Assembly (NCBI GenBank): GCA_947652605.1
Contig: OX393577.1
Coordinates: forward strand, 2,170,868-2,234,867
Source of the DNA: Elmis aenea
Lineage: Eukaryota; Arthropoda; Insecta; Coleoptera; Elmidae
Direction of reading: 5' to 3'
DNA length: 64,000 bases
How positions within the stretch are numbered: position 1 is the stretch's first letter; every line of letters starts with the position of its first letter. The position numbers were made by a program, and so were the translations under genes. Below, one piece after another: positions 1 through 11,799 of the stretch. The notes beneath the pieces were generated by a model. That model was not told the origin of the DNA. It ran no database searches and saw only the letters and a list, made by a program, of their open reading frames with translations.

Positions 1-1834
1 CAAGTGTTTCAGAAAGTGCTCTGAATAACCGCGAAGGCTCCCTGGTTCATTAGCAATGAACAATTACACTTGGAGTTAAAAAAGAACAATAAAAGAACAA
101 ATTAAAGTAGGAACTATAAAATATCACAATAAATTAGTGCTGCGTCCCGGAGCAGTTTATTAAAATGTTGGAGTACAAAAATTACAGACGAGGCTGAAAA
201 AAATTGCCGTAAGATCTGTTTTCTGAGCAATTTCAGATATTGTTTTAATTACTAATCGCGACTAAGAAAGCTATGGTGCTTACCTTATTGCCGACAATAA
301 TCAATACCGTAAAACAAACCCACCGTGAATACCAAATCAGATTGCTGAACTGGTGACAAGCAAGGAAAAAAATGGTATTGAGCAACCACTATTTGTTTTT
401 ACTGAATCTTCGACTATTTCACATCTATAATTGTTTAACGCTAGATGTTAGCATAACCCAAAGATAACAGTTGTTCTACAAGATCATACCGTTGGTGTTG
501 CAAACAGATCATTACAAATACCTTTAAATTCAAACATAAAACATTTAGTCATACAATTTTAATATATTTCTATGTAGTTTAACGCTTTGTCGTGCCGATG
601 GTTTTTTTTTTGTAATGTAATGTAATTTCCGGTTTTATGGCGATGTTATGATGATAATTAATAACTACTACAAAAAAAGTTTAAAAAACACAAAAATATG
701 CATACTTTCGTGTATAATATGCTTGACACATATTTTATGTACAAAATTGTATACAAAATGACGTGAGAAAGCCTGTATGCATCCAAGTCAACAATAAACT
801 CTATTGCATTAAATTCTTATTAATATTTCGTCAACTTTTAAGATCATATTAAAACAGTACTTCAGAAGCACTATAGAAGAAAATTAAGGTTTTAGATATG
901 TACGTACCTACTTGTCTGTTTGCATGTTGACAGAGCCCATCACTCTTATTTCAAAGGTTAGCTTATCGTCTTACAATCTTGCTCAATATATTGCTCTAAA
1001 ATCGAGCTTTAAAACCATCGTTTTCACTTGGAAACGGTCAAAAGCTCTTGTCATCCAGGATTTAAGCGTATTAAACAACAAATTATAAATTTGGAAGCGA
1101 CCTTAAATTATTTATTAATGCAATAACTAAATATGCGAAACGTTCTATTTTCAATTTATTCAAACTTAATAACGTAGATATAAATATAAAATATATTAAA
1201 CCTCATGCACTTTGATACATTAATGACTAATTGGTGCATGGTGATTAAATAAAACCAAAATTTATTCGCAGAAGTAGCGGGTGAGGGTTGCATAATATGT
1301 TTGTAGTCGTTTTGAAAACCGTTTTCAGGATACTATGAGCTTACGTTTTCGTATGCAGATAGGTGGGCAATCTACAGACGATTTCAAAGCGACGAACCCG
1401 TTATCACTCTCACTAAGCACTTTAGACTGTGAACTCACACCCATTCTTGGGCAAACACTTTTCTATTTTAAGCGATTCTTTCACAATCTAAGGTCAAACA
1501 GATGCAGATACGAATTGCTATAGAGTGCAAGCTTTTTCAATCACTTCCAGAAATAAATAGAATTCCTCACATTATGGGTGCGAGACTGTACCGGGCTATT
1601 AAGGCAAATTTATTTCTTTAAATGCGTAGTTCTATTCCTTAAACTGAACTTAACTATAAACACACATGCACAATGTATTGTTTATTACAGAGCAGTCGTT
1701 AAAGAAGTTAATTCGTTATACAGTAAGGGGTGATTCGTCATGATTCCGAGGTTTTTGCAGAGAAAAACAGATCACAACAAAGCGAAAATTATCGTATACT
1801 TAATGACGTTGGTGTTTGAAGCAATTTCAGTAAA
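1..1834. other. AT-rich non-coding DNA
   Basis: I see no protein with recognisable family features, no RNA gene and no terminal inverted repeats here. Short open frames are of the length expected by chance in AT-rich DNA and lack any conserved motif. Confidence 0.6.
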
Positions 1835-1922
1835 AATGAAGCTTATTTCCTTGTACATTCCTCCATTTTTCTCTATGATCACTCCTAAATATTTAAAGCT
1901 TTCTACCTGTTCCAGTAGATAA
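1835..1922 (-). mobile_element. LINE reverse-transcriptase scrap (RTE-like family A)
   Basis: On the minus strand this reads EQVESFKYLGVIIEKNGG followed by a few related residues. It is the post-palm 'KYLG' segment typical of non-LTR reverse transcriptases. The same peptide, with one substitution (KYLR), occurs on the plus strand near 44780-44850, so both belong to one family in this genome. Similarity stops abruptly on both sides, so this is an isolated broken scrap of about 30 codons with no ORF function left. The family assignment to RTE-like elements comes from the better-preserved relatives at 39.7 and 44.5 kb. Confidence 0.75.
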
Positions 1923-2309
1923 GTGATGTTATGCCTTTTAATACATTTTACAAAAATTAATTACTTTGTAGTATTTTTTGAACTCAGAAGGCCTCCATAG
2001 CTGTATAATTTAGGTTACAGCCTCAGCTAGATCAAATCTGGTGTTGATAACTGCATCCAGTGCAAGGAACAGGTTCATCAAGTGTTTAAAATTTTAATAG
2101 TTAAAAGTTTTTTGCTTCCGTAAAGCTAATATTAGACGTTGCGATTTTTTTTCCATCTGTAAGAAAAATATTTTACACCTTGTAAAATAAATACAAGACC
2201 CCTATTACACGTTGCGATTTTTTTTGCGTACGATTCGAAATCGCCACTGCGCTGCACAATTTATCTGACATTTAAATGACAGCCGGCTGTCAATTAGCCG
2301 CATCATAAC

Positions 2310-3110
2310 ATGCGCAAAATGCGTACCGTTTTAAAAAATAAGGGAAAAGTGAGAAACGTCCTGTATTTGGTCAACATTATTATGTGTGAATACTATTTGT
2401 TGACCACGACGACGGACACACGGAGAAAAAGGAGGTGGTGGGTAAAACCCTGGAGAACAAGAAGAGCTGAAAGAGGCACACTGCATCTTCTTCAGCAGGA
2501 GCTCCGATACGAAGACCCAGAGGAGTACAGGAACTTTTTAAGAATGGACGACGCAATTTGTAACTTCCTTTTAAGTAACGTTAAAGACGTAATAGCTAAA
2601 CGTGACACCGTAATGAGGAACAGCATTTCAGCAAAGGACCGTTTGGTTGTGACTCTTAGGTTTCTCGCGACTGGTGAAAGCTATAAAAGTCTAAGCCAAT
2701 CCACTAGAATTTTACAGTCTTCGTTAAGTAATATCATTCCTGAAGTTGCGACGTAATTTATTCTTCGTTGAGAGAGGAATATCTGAAGATGCCGTCAACA
2801 TCAGAAGAATGGAAGCAAGTTTCAGAAGAGTTCTATTCGTCATGCAATATTCCAAATATATTTGGTGCTTTGGATGGAAAGCACATAGCATTTCATGCTC
2901 CTAAAAGTGCAGGTGCCACTTTTTACAACTACAAAGAATTCAACAGCATCGTGTTGTTGGCCCTTGTTGATGCTTCATATGGTTTTTTGTACATTGATGT
3001 AGGAGTAAATGGGAGAGTATCTGATGGTGGAGTTTTTGAAAATTCCGATCTGGCATTTGGATTGAAACAAAACTTATTAATTTACCCACCAAGTCGATTC
3101 ATATGGTATA
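2310..3110 (+). pseudogene. PIF/Harbinger transposase (HARBI1-like nuclease), frameshifted and truncated
   Basis: The first open segment (2310-2756) carries the family N-terminal signature: RRWWVKPW near residue 42, then LLQELRYEDPEEYRNFLRM, then RLVVTLRFLATGESYKSLS and a SNIIPEV stretch. The second segment (2768 on) continues with EEYLKMPSTSEEWKQVSEEF, IFGALDGKH (first catalytic Asp region), NYKEFNSIVLLALVDASYGF and YIDVGVNGRVSDGGVFENS (second Asp region). The two are separated by a one-base frame change and stop at about 2756. Similarity ends near residue LLIYPPSRF, where the opposing MADF frame begins, so the C-terminal third with the catalytic Glu is deleted. In the intact family the protein cuts and inserts DNA at TWA sites; this copy cannot. 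Confidence 0.88.
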
Positions 3111-3394
3111 ATACCATCTTCCTCCCCTGTACCGATTCTTTTGTTTGCTTTCAGAAGTTTGCTTTCTTTGCTGAAAGTACTCCTTAACCCAGCAATATTT
3201 GTTGATACATCTTTTACGTTTACAGTCAAGTTAAACATTTTCTTTAATGAAGTTGTAATTTTGCTCCACGCCTTAGTTCTTAAAGTTTTGTTACAGTAAT
3301 TTGAGCTATTTATCTTCCATAAACATGGCTGGCCCTTATATAAAGTTATTAGCATGCTAACAACATTTCTCTTCTTAAAGTTTTTGTCATCCAT
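3080..3394 (-). pseudogene. MADF-domain accessory protein of a Harbinger element, partial
   Basis: The 105-residue minus-strand frame has the spacing of a MADF (Myb/SANT-like) DNA-binding domain: a VSMLITLYKGQPCLWKI start, then KTLRTKAWSKITTSLKK, then VNVKDVSTNIAGLRSTFSKE and a final ESTWWVN. Harbinger elements typically encode such a protein next to the nuclease, convergent or divergent, and it helps bring the nuclease to the ends. Here it runs toward the transposase remnant and the two meet at about 3085-3110, which marks the internal deletion junction. The start Met at 3394 precedes the domain by only a few residues, which fits the family. The C-terminal part is absent. An independent host MADF gene is less likely given the flanking Harbinger ends. 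Confidence 0.78.
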
Positions 3395-3590
3395 TTTTCA
3401 AATTCAAAATTGTTGACGTCAGTACTTTATAGGTTATGTGATCGTTTTTGAAAACACAGTGGCACAAAAATTACCAAAAGTTACTAAAAATGTAAAAAAA
3501 TACGCTTTTGATCTTGAAAAATTAGAGCATGTTCAATAGAATAAAATCCAATGACATTTAAAATACGTTGCGATTTTTTTTCCTATGCGC

Positions 3591-3663
3591 ATTTAGACGT
3601 TGCGATTTTTTGGATTTGCGTTGTGGAAAAATGATTTGTAAGAAAAATCGCAACGTCTAATAT
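3591..3663. repeat. Mini foldback made of Harbinger ends
   Basis: Within about 70 bp a direct end motif (TTAGACGTTGCGATTTTTT at 3591) faces its inverted copy (AAAAATCGCAACGTCTAATAT, ending 3663), with about 35 bp between. It could be a very short internally deleted derivative inserted into or formed at the right end of the larger element. Confidence 0.6.
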
Positions 3664-4555
3664 GAGCATTTGAACAGTTTTTATGCTGCGCTCTTAAAAA
3701 TGTATGTATACATGTTTTATGTGTAAGTGAATGTGTGTTTAATGTAAATTTTGCTCTACGAAAATATTTTGCACTTAACTGCTCCATAATTTTATGTTCG
3801 TTTGTACGTATCAAGCCTTTTACAATTTCAATCCTGTCTTAACCAAATTTTTTATAAATTGTTTTATTTTTAATCTCTTTAATAACTTTAATTCATTCTT
3901 TCATCAATTTTTGCTTAATATTTTATAAGCTTATTGGCAATGAAACGTTACAATGTGAACATAATCAACAGTACTAACAATGTTTAATCGTTTTGTCCTG
4001 TTAAATAATCTGTTTGAGCTAGTTACTGTCAAAAATAATAAGAAACATTAAAAGTTTCTGATGAAGCAAAAGGGTCTATTTTTATATTATTTGACCCATT
4101 GTTGACGCTTAGGCAACCCAAAATACTTCAGGTTTGATGTCTTCACATGACTTACAAACAATAAAATATTAAATAGTTAAGATTCATAAACTTTACTTTG
4201 TCTTACAAATTAAACGTTTATTGGACTTCATTGTATTAGGAATAAATTACAATAAACTTGAACATTTTCTACTGTTTTAGCTATAATGGACAAGTGTAAA
4301 GTTTGAATAGTATTTATTGACATACAATTTAGTTAGAGCTAGTTTATATCTAGACTATCAGTACTTTTTTAGTTCTGCTGTTATAGCAATAAACAATAAA
4401 TTAAACAATATAATCGACAGGTGATTAGATTGGTTCTCATTTAACATGAGTTGGTAGTGTTAAATATGTATATTTTTGAAATGTTAATGATTGTGTGAAA
4501 CAAAGTCAAAAATTAACTTATAAAAAACAATAATACACAGAATGTTGTGTTAAAT
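3664..4555. other. AT-rich non-coding DNA
   Basis: No coding similarity, repeats or structured motif stand out in this stretch. Confidence 0.55.
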
Positions 4556-4559
4556 CAAG

Positions 4560-5689
4560 AACTATCAAAATAGCATGCGAGAAAAGAGCACAGAGGAATA
4601 GGGAACTACATTTAGCGCTGATAGATATAGAGAAAGCGTATGATAGCGTACCAATCTCGCAGATGTGGAATGCTCTTAAAGAAATAGACGTACCCTCGGT
4701 CCTGATAAAAGCAGTTAAAAATCTGTATGACGAAAATACCATAAGAATAAAGAATGGGAAGTCATACACACAACCGTTTAATACAACAAAGGGTTTAAGA
4801 CAAGGGTGTAGTCTTTCCCCTACACTTTTTAAAATATATTTAGACAAAGCCCTAACAAAGTGGACGAGTAAAATTAGAGAAATGAAATGGAGCTGCAGAT
4901 TGGGGACGAAAAACTGTTTAGCCTATACTTCGCGGATGATCAGATGGTGATAGCGGAGGACCAAGATGATTTGAACTATATGATCAGAAAGCTCCAAGAA
5001 GAATACGAAGCAGCAGGACTTACAATCAATATGGAGAAATCGGAATATATGATAGTGGGAAATGAATACCATGAAGATCTGGTACTAGATAACACGAGAA
5101 GGATAAAAGGTGTGACTACATGTAAATACCTAGGAATAATCCTCAACAACCAGGGAAGTAGTAACGATGAAATAAAGGAAAGGATACATAAAGGAAGAAA
5201 GACAATACGGACGCTAAACTCGATCTTGTGGGACAAAACAATCGCAAAGGAAAACAAAAAACGAATATATATAAGTAAAGTACAAAGTATAATCACATAC
5301 GCAGCCGAAACATGGGATATGACAAAAAAGAATAGAAACAAACTCATGACGACGGAAATTGATTACCTTCGGAGAAGTTGTAGAACATCAAGAATAGAAA
5401 GAGTCAGAAACGCACGATCAGAGAATATATGAACATGGACACCACCATAATAGAGGTTGTCGAAAAGAAGCAACTAAAATGGTTCGGACATACGAAAAGA
5501 ATGAAAAATACAAGATGGTCAAGGAGAATTTTGGAATGGATACCGGCCGAAAGAAGAAAAAGAGGACGCCCTAGAAGAAGCTGGCGGGACGATATAAATG
5601 AGGCCATGAAAATAAGACAATTAGAGGAGGACATGTGCTACGACAGAAGAGAATGGAGACTGGGGACGGAGAAGCGGCGCAGACCGTAA
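4560..5689 (+). pseudogene. RTE-like LINE reverse transcriptase, 5'-truncated, two frame changes
   Basis: Three overlapping frames give one continuous reverse-transcriptase C-terminal half. The first (about 4600-4880) contains LALIDIEKAYDSVP, the palm motif A with its Asp, and later TKGLRQGCSLSPTLFKIYL, motif B. The second (4887-5432) has YFADDQ, the catalytic motif C, then AGLTINMEKSEYM and CKYLGIILN. The third (5429-5689) is the tail with KQLKWFGHTKRM and RRKRGRPRRSWRDDI, ending at a stop at 5689. Such W-x-GH and KRGRP-W tails are typical of RTE-like elements in animals. The endonuclease domain and reverse-transcriptase N-terminus are missing, as expected for a 5'-truncated insertion. It is the best-preserved retroelement in the window. 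Confidence 0.88.
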
Positions 5690-6429
5690 AAAAATCCGTT
5701 ATATATATCAAGAACTTTTAATTTTAAGATTCTAAAGAGTACGTTTAACATTCTTAATTTGAGCGTCTCCTTAGAACGAATGAAACAATTGTAATTAAGG
5801 TTCTCTTACTCCCAAATAATAATTGAATAAGCAAGGATTGGTTTACCGATATCCAACTTGTTAAAAGGTCGTAAACGTCTTTAAATACAAGGAGAGAGGC
5901 TAAAATTTCCAGTCTCGAATTACCTGGAAACAAATAACTTTAATCGTAACCCATTTTCGACGAATTAAAACAAACTGCTATTATAAATTAGAAACCGGAC
6001 ATGGCTAAGTATGGGAGTTGACATATCAAGATATAACGAAAAGATAAGAAGTGACGAGTGTTAATCGGCGTTTAGTCAGCGCCAGCTTAAATAGTAACCG
6101 TTTAGCATAAGTAATGAGACAACCGGACACGGCTGTTGAACAACCTTCCGGTCTGTAAATTAAAACACCATTAACATAACGTCTATTTGTTAATTGAAGT
6201 CATGGCTGCTGAACATTTTAGTGACAATCACTAAAAACATGTAGAGATATTCATACAAACAACCATCAAAATAATTTCAACACGATTCACCAGGAACCAA
6301 GTAATTATTTAAATGCTTGTAGAGTTGGGTTTTATTAGCGTTAATTGAATGATAGTTGTTAAGCTTTGATGTTTCGACATGACCTATATCGCCATCAATT
6401 CATTAATTACTGTTCTTAGGGTGATAAAA
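5690..6429. other. Non-coding DNA after LINE
   Basis: Apart from a short TATATATA run just after the LINE stop, no gene or repeat boundary is visible. Confidence 0.5.
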
Positions 6430-7240
6430 GTTTTAAAATTATCGCCATATTCGATAGCTCGGCTATTTTAGCAGTAGAAAGACACAATATGGAACCATCC
6501 GAGAAATTACAAGCAGCCGCCAATCAGATCAACAACTGGACAAAAACGGCGTATAAAGTTAAATGAAACTGAGCCAGTACATGTGAATTTTACCAACAAG
6601 AGAATTGAACATGTACCAATCAACTTATATAATAAACTAATTCCATACTCCAACACTGGACGCTAAGCTACGCTGTAAGGCTCATGTCAAGAAAAAAAGG
6701 GAAGAAATAGGTATCAAATGTAAAAAAATGTCCTGGCTAATCGGGAGGAATTCCTCTCTGTCCCTACATAATAAATTTTTTACAAAGAAATTTTAAAGCC
6801 TGTATGGACGTATGGGATACAGCTATGGGGATGCACCAAACAGAGTAACATTCAGATCATCCAGAGATTCCAGAACAAAACACTAAGAAACATTGCTGAT
6901 GCACCTTGGTATTGCAGAAATAGTGACATACATCGGGACCTCAACATGGACACTGTAACCAAACACCATTAAGTTTGCCAAGAGCCACGAAGAAAGGCTC
7001 CATCAACTTGTAAACGTCGAGGCGATCCAGCTCCTGGACTACAGGATTAGTAAGAAGACTTACCTAAACAGGTGATACCTTTTGAGTTAGTTTAAGCAAA
7101 AGTTTAAAAGCAGAGACTGTGCGGTAGTGTGCACGTTAATAATTATTGTACTTATATATTAGTAAGGATTACTGTTGGGTAAACAGACTAAGTTTGAACA
7201 TTATTAATTTAGGCTAGAATTAAACTGCTCCTTGGTCTCA
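6430..7240 (+). mobile_element. Jockey-clade LINE 3' end, copy 1
   Basis: Translation across several small indels gives SEKLQAAANQINNWTK, KLNETEPVHVNFTNKRI, then KPVWTYGIQLWGCTKQSNI, RFQNKTLRNIADAPWYCRNS and DIHRDLNMDTVT. This order of segments (N-W-x-K-W, VxFTNK, Y-G-x-QLWG, RFQ-K-LR, AP-W-Y-RN, H-x-DL) is diagnostic of Jockey reverse-transcriptase C-termini. The coding end reads PFELV and a stop, followed by a 3' UTR. A closely similar copy lies at 26650-27420 in the same orientation, sharing coding sequence and 3' UTR. Several stops and indels show it is dead. The 5' truncation lies at about the FADD motif, which is corrupted here. Confidence 0.85.
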
Positions 7241-8985
7241 ACGACCAGATTGCACTCCATTAGGGTATACATTAAGAAAATAATTTATTCGCATGTTTGT
7301 GAATATATGGCATACTATGAAAATGAAATGATCGCAAAAGCAAGTTCAAAAGTGTGTGTTTTCTGAAAGCTGAAAAAAAAAGGTTTTTGCAAAATCATGG
7401 CCTGCTTTAGTTCCATATAAAAATGATAAGTTTGCTTCATATATCGAAAGTTAAGATCATCGCAATTGTATTTAAAAACAAACCTGAAAAACTTGGTTAT
7501 TAGTGGGTACACTTAACTTTTGAAAATGTAGGATTTATGGCAAATTTTTGTAATGAAGAAATTTCGATTTTAGTCCGTAGCGAAAAACGAATATCGAAAA
7601 AAAAGCCCTAAAGATCACAGGCAGATTTTTGCAAAATATTCTTGTTAGTGAGATACTTTAAAAACGCTTCGCATTTGAAGTACCCTATACAATGTTAATA
7701 AGTTTTCAATATACATGTATCTACCTGTATGCTTTTGAATTATATTTGATACTATTATTAAATGTTTTTGAGATAACACCGTAAGCCATGGCTAAAAATC
7801 CAATTGCCCACATATTTTGAATAAAGGCACTAGTTGATTAGTTCTTGAACGATTTTTAAAATTCTATGCTCAGAATACACAGTTACTGAAGCTGAATGTG
7901 GTCAGAGCAGTATAAATCCTTCTCGCCTTTCATCAATTTCTTATTTCCATACATATAACCGTATCACACGAGATACACTCGCTCAGCTGGGCTCTGCTCC
8001 TCTTTAGAATTTCGCATTATAGAACATACGCACCTCTAATTAATAACGCAGATCAATTCGCATCACAAAAAGTGCTTCTCGCATTGCTAAACGTAACATT
8101 TAATGAGTTTAAAATTATATTTTTGGTTTTGATCAATTCTATATTAGATAATTTGCATTTTCCTATTGAATAATTTCGGTTATAGATCGAGGTTTTTACA
8201 GTATTACGAAAGATTACGTGGAATAAGATCAAAAAGGCAGTGTTTTAATATTTTAAAATGTTCTATACGTCGTAGAATGTAGCGAGGGTTGTTTAAATTA
8301 GACCTGCATGAAAATGAGAATATTCCAAATATTCCGATGGTCAACTTCAGCTACATCTATATGCATATAGACTGGACGCTAAGGAAAATGGGAAATGGCT
8401 TTTCTTTGACACCTTGAAATTAGATTTTTTCTCGAAAAAGAATAAAACGCTAAGACGTCCATATACCCCTGGGCTTTAGCAGTTATATCTACATAAAACG
8501 GTTGTTGATGAGTGTAGAGCGGCATAAATTGCTCGGAAAAGCTTGCTTTGGGAGTGTAACGTAATTGCCTACGCACACCTTAGACCGCGAAAGGTGGTAA
8601 AGTATTCAAACTGCAGGATGGGGTGCTGTGATAAGAGAGAAGTGTCCACATCTAAAGACCATTATATTTTCCTATGTTTACTTTTTAGATACTCTCGAGT
8701 ATTTCCGCGATAAGATTTAACAGATTATTTCAAATTTGTGTTTGCAACTGTTACGTTGAATAAACCGCTTCCATATCGGTATATTTTACACTGTACCTTA
8801 AAATGAACGCATTGTGTAAGCCCACTTAATATTTTTACAACTTCCCTAATAAAAAACGAATTAGCGAGGGACATTCGTGAAGTATATAAAATGTTGCAGC
8901 GTGCAAACTACTTAAGAAGTAGTTCAAATGTAATGTGCCGGTCTGATTGGTTTACCTAGGGCTGTATACAGGTATCACAATACGA
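7241..8985. other. Non-coding DNA
   Basis: No recognisable domain on either strand. Short open frames near 7315-7512 and 8379-8576 have no family features and AT-driven composition. Confidence 0.5.
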
Positions 8986-9245
8986 CATTTGTCAAACTAA
9001 GAAAAACGTTCAAGTACCCAAACGGGATATAAATCTTAACAGACCGTCGGGCAACTCTGCGGCAAACCCCTTCGACCTACCCCGCGACAACGTGAAACAC
9101 CCCTGGCGGCAATAAGTGGGGTCGGTGGTGTCGCGGTTTGCATACGCCCCCACCCACGGTGGACACACACGGAGGAGGTTAAAAAGAAGAAGACGTCTCA
9201 TCACATCACCATGGTAACGAGCTAGCCCGTGGTTGCTTTACATCG
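8986..9245. other. Isolated GC-rich island
   Basis: About 260 bp (ACCCCTTCGACCTACCCCGC, then CCCCTGGCGGCAATAAGTGG) stands out as GC-rich against AT-rich flanks. A 64-codon minus-strand frame covers it but resembles no family I know. GC-rich blocks of this kind are often the 5' promoter region of a LINE or a small CpG-rich regulatory patch; the sequence does not decide between these. Confidence 0.35.
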
Positions 9246-11799
9246 ATCTTTAAAACTATGTGTGTAGCGCGCCCCTCCATCATTCTAAAGCGGACCATAT
9301 GTTAATGCTTTCAATTATAAATGCTTTATGACCATTTTAATTGTTAATTATTTTTGTTAATTAATTATAACGGATTTTGGGCGTTACCGTTTAATGGCAC
9401 TTTTACCGAAACAGTTGTTAATTAATAGCACCCTTCGAGTAAGAATAAAAACTTACATACATACGATTAGGCTAGCATTTCCACCTTGGGAACTGGTACG
9501 TTACCACCATAAAATGTCAATAACAACTTTAAATTTATTCTTGCAACTACTGTGAAGTACAATAGAGCAGAACTTTTGTTTATGTATGCTGTTATGTTCA
9601 ATCATGTACCTTCAATTGTTTTACAAAGAAAGTGCTTTCCTATTTAAATTAGTTGGAATTTTTATGAAATTAATTTGGTATGGCAGGAAAGCAATATTTA
9701 AATATTTAACGTTGAATAACTTTTATATTTAAGTTTATGATCTTTACTTTAATAAATCGACGTTTAAGTGGGCTGCACTAAGGTAACGATTTTGGAAAAT
9801 AAATATGATAATAATTATTTCAGTAATAAGAAATTATTGTTCGGTTTTAAAAATTAATAATACTTTGTACAAACGCATATTTGTATACAGCTTTTGCAAA
9901 TTTGATATTGCTGTGGGCATTATAATGTATTTGATGGTGCTTTATTCTACGTTTTACGTCCTCATTACGAAGAAAAAAACCGCTTTGAAGGTTATTAGTA
10001 TGTATAACATAAGCTGAGGTGTAGTTCTGAATTTATTAATTATTTTACCAATAAAATGTAGTATTACCTCTGCTAGATATTCACCAAATTCTATTTTATT
10101 GCTAAATTTGTCATAGTTTCTATATATTTAATTTATCAGTACATCAAATCCTAATTTCAAACATGTAGTATTGAACCAATTAATTTTAAATTTCTTACGT
10201 TTTAACAATAGTTGAATGTTTATTTCTAAATCCAAATATATAAACAAAATATTTCAAAATTTGTAGTGCAGTTGTTAAACTTGATTTTTCTTAAATTAAT
10301 ATCTCGGAATTTATGATCACCAAAAAAAATTCTAGTCAACAATCAAATTTTACAGAAAAACATCGTTCAAACTGTTTATTTTTTTGTAAAAAAGTTTGGG
10401 CCATCTTATATCAATTGTTTTTATTAGAACAATTATGTAATAAAATATTTGATATTTGTTTTTTGCTTAATGCTAAAAACCCCATGGAATTTGTTTTGAT
10501 TGACCCATACAATCAATTTTAAACTAAACAAAGATTATCAGTTACTTATTAGACGAATTAATGTGGTATGATCCATTTTAATAACCATGTGTATGTTAAT
10601 AAGGTAAAATAAATTCCGTCACAAGCAGGTTCATTATAAATGTCCCACCTACATTAATTTCGAATAACAATTTAGGGTTGTAAATTATTTAAAACGCGGC
10701 TACACATGTCACCAAAAAGAACTCGCTCAACATCTGTGAAGCAGGTGTAAAGATTAAATAAATTATATTTGTCTGCCACGTATACCACAATTTACAATTC
10801 ATCTTGGGATCTTATCTTGTAAATATTACAAACCATCTTTTTGACAACAAGTCGAAATGTTCGTATATTTGGAAAATTAAATATATTTGCTTTCCAGTTC
10901 ATTCATGTTTATTTATTGAAATTCCTAAATCAGGTGTTATTCTTACGCGTAATTGCCGAGTGAACTAACATGGTTGATAAAGAATTGCTTACGTGATAAT
11001 AAAATAAGAAAATATATGTCGGTAGCGAAAGAACTCATTATTCCAAAGAAACAAAATTGTAAAGTATAATTGCGTTTTTAACATTATTGAATATATTTCG
11101 ACAACAAAAATGAAAAATAAGCTTTTACATTTTTTATTTGCAGCTATAAATTTCTTTTATTAAAAAGCAGATACGTTTATTACAAAGTAATTCGTCCTAA
11201 TTTAAACAAAAAAAGAGTTTGCTTGTATTAAAATTATTATTACTGTTTTTTGAATGATGAATTATTAATAATCAATAAATTAGTTACGCTGTTATTATAT
11301 TAGAATATTTTGTAAATAATATGGAAAAATAAGGTCAACAAAAAATTTACTTTGTCGTATACGTAAATCGGTCTAAGATAAACATAGGTAAATGAATGTC
11401 GAATGAAGTAAATCAAAGATATTGCAGTTTTTTAAGTTTATTGAATCATTCACCAGCTAATTCAAACAAAAAATATATTTTGTAGTATGTTATTGATATC
11501 TACTTTACTTGTTATTATCAAAATGATTTGTAATTTTTAAGTAAATCATTTTAGTTCTAGAAGAAGATGAAAGGGTAATTGTATAAGACTGCAAATAATA
11601 TAGTTTTCTTTTTTTTTGTTACAATTAACCAATATAGTCGTAACGACTAATCTATGGTTTTCGTTTGACCTTATCAACCTAAATATATTATTAGCTAAGA
11701 AGTCCCATTAGTCCTTGCTTAGACTCTAAATACAAAACTTTTTCACGTGTTGTTATCAACGCACTTCACAGCTCTGCTTTTACAGGTTCACCCTACACA
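9246..11799. other. AT-rich non-coding DNA with a TAATTA run
   Basis: Between about 9340 and 9425 there are four TAATTA hexamers within some 80 bp (GTTAATTATTTTTGTTAATT and neighbours), the core recognised by many homeodomains. The remainder is low-complexity AT-rich DNA without coding signal. Confidence 0.4.

Larger units (their letters stand above)
2129..3663. mobile_element. Internally deleted PIF/Harbinger element
   Basis: The left end reads ATATTAGACGTTGCGATTTT and the right end is its reverse complement (GACGTTGCGATTTTT core at 2135 and inverted at 3643-3657). Extra direct copies of the GTTGCGATTTTTT motif lie near 2210, 3565 and 3595, so the ends are duplicated or nested. Inside lie two converging gene remnants: a Harbinger (HARBI1-like) nuclease on plus and a MADF-domain protein on minus. 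That pair, a nuclease plus a separate DNA-binding protein, is the normal content of this superfamily. The middle of the element, including the 3' part of the nuclease, is missing. Target duplication is unclear because the sequence around the ends is itself symmetric (TTA left, TAA right). Confidence 0.8.

Noticed and set aside
4976..5347. Minus-strand 123-codon hydrophobic frame that looks membrane-like
   Set aside because: It is the antisense of the reverse-transcriptase coding strand; antisense of Lys/Glu-rich text gives Phe/Leu/Ser-rich peptides.
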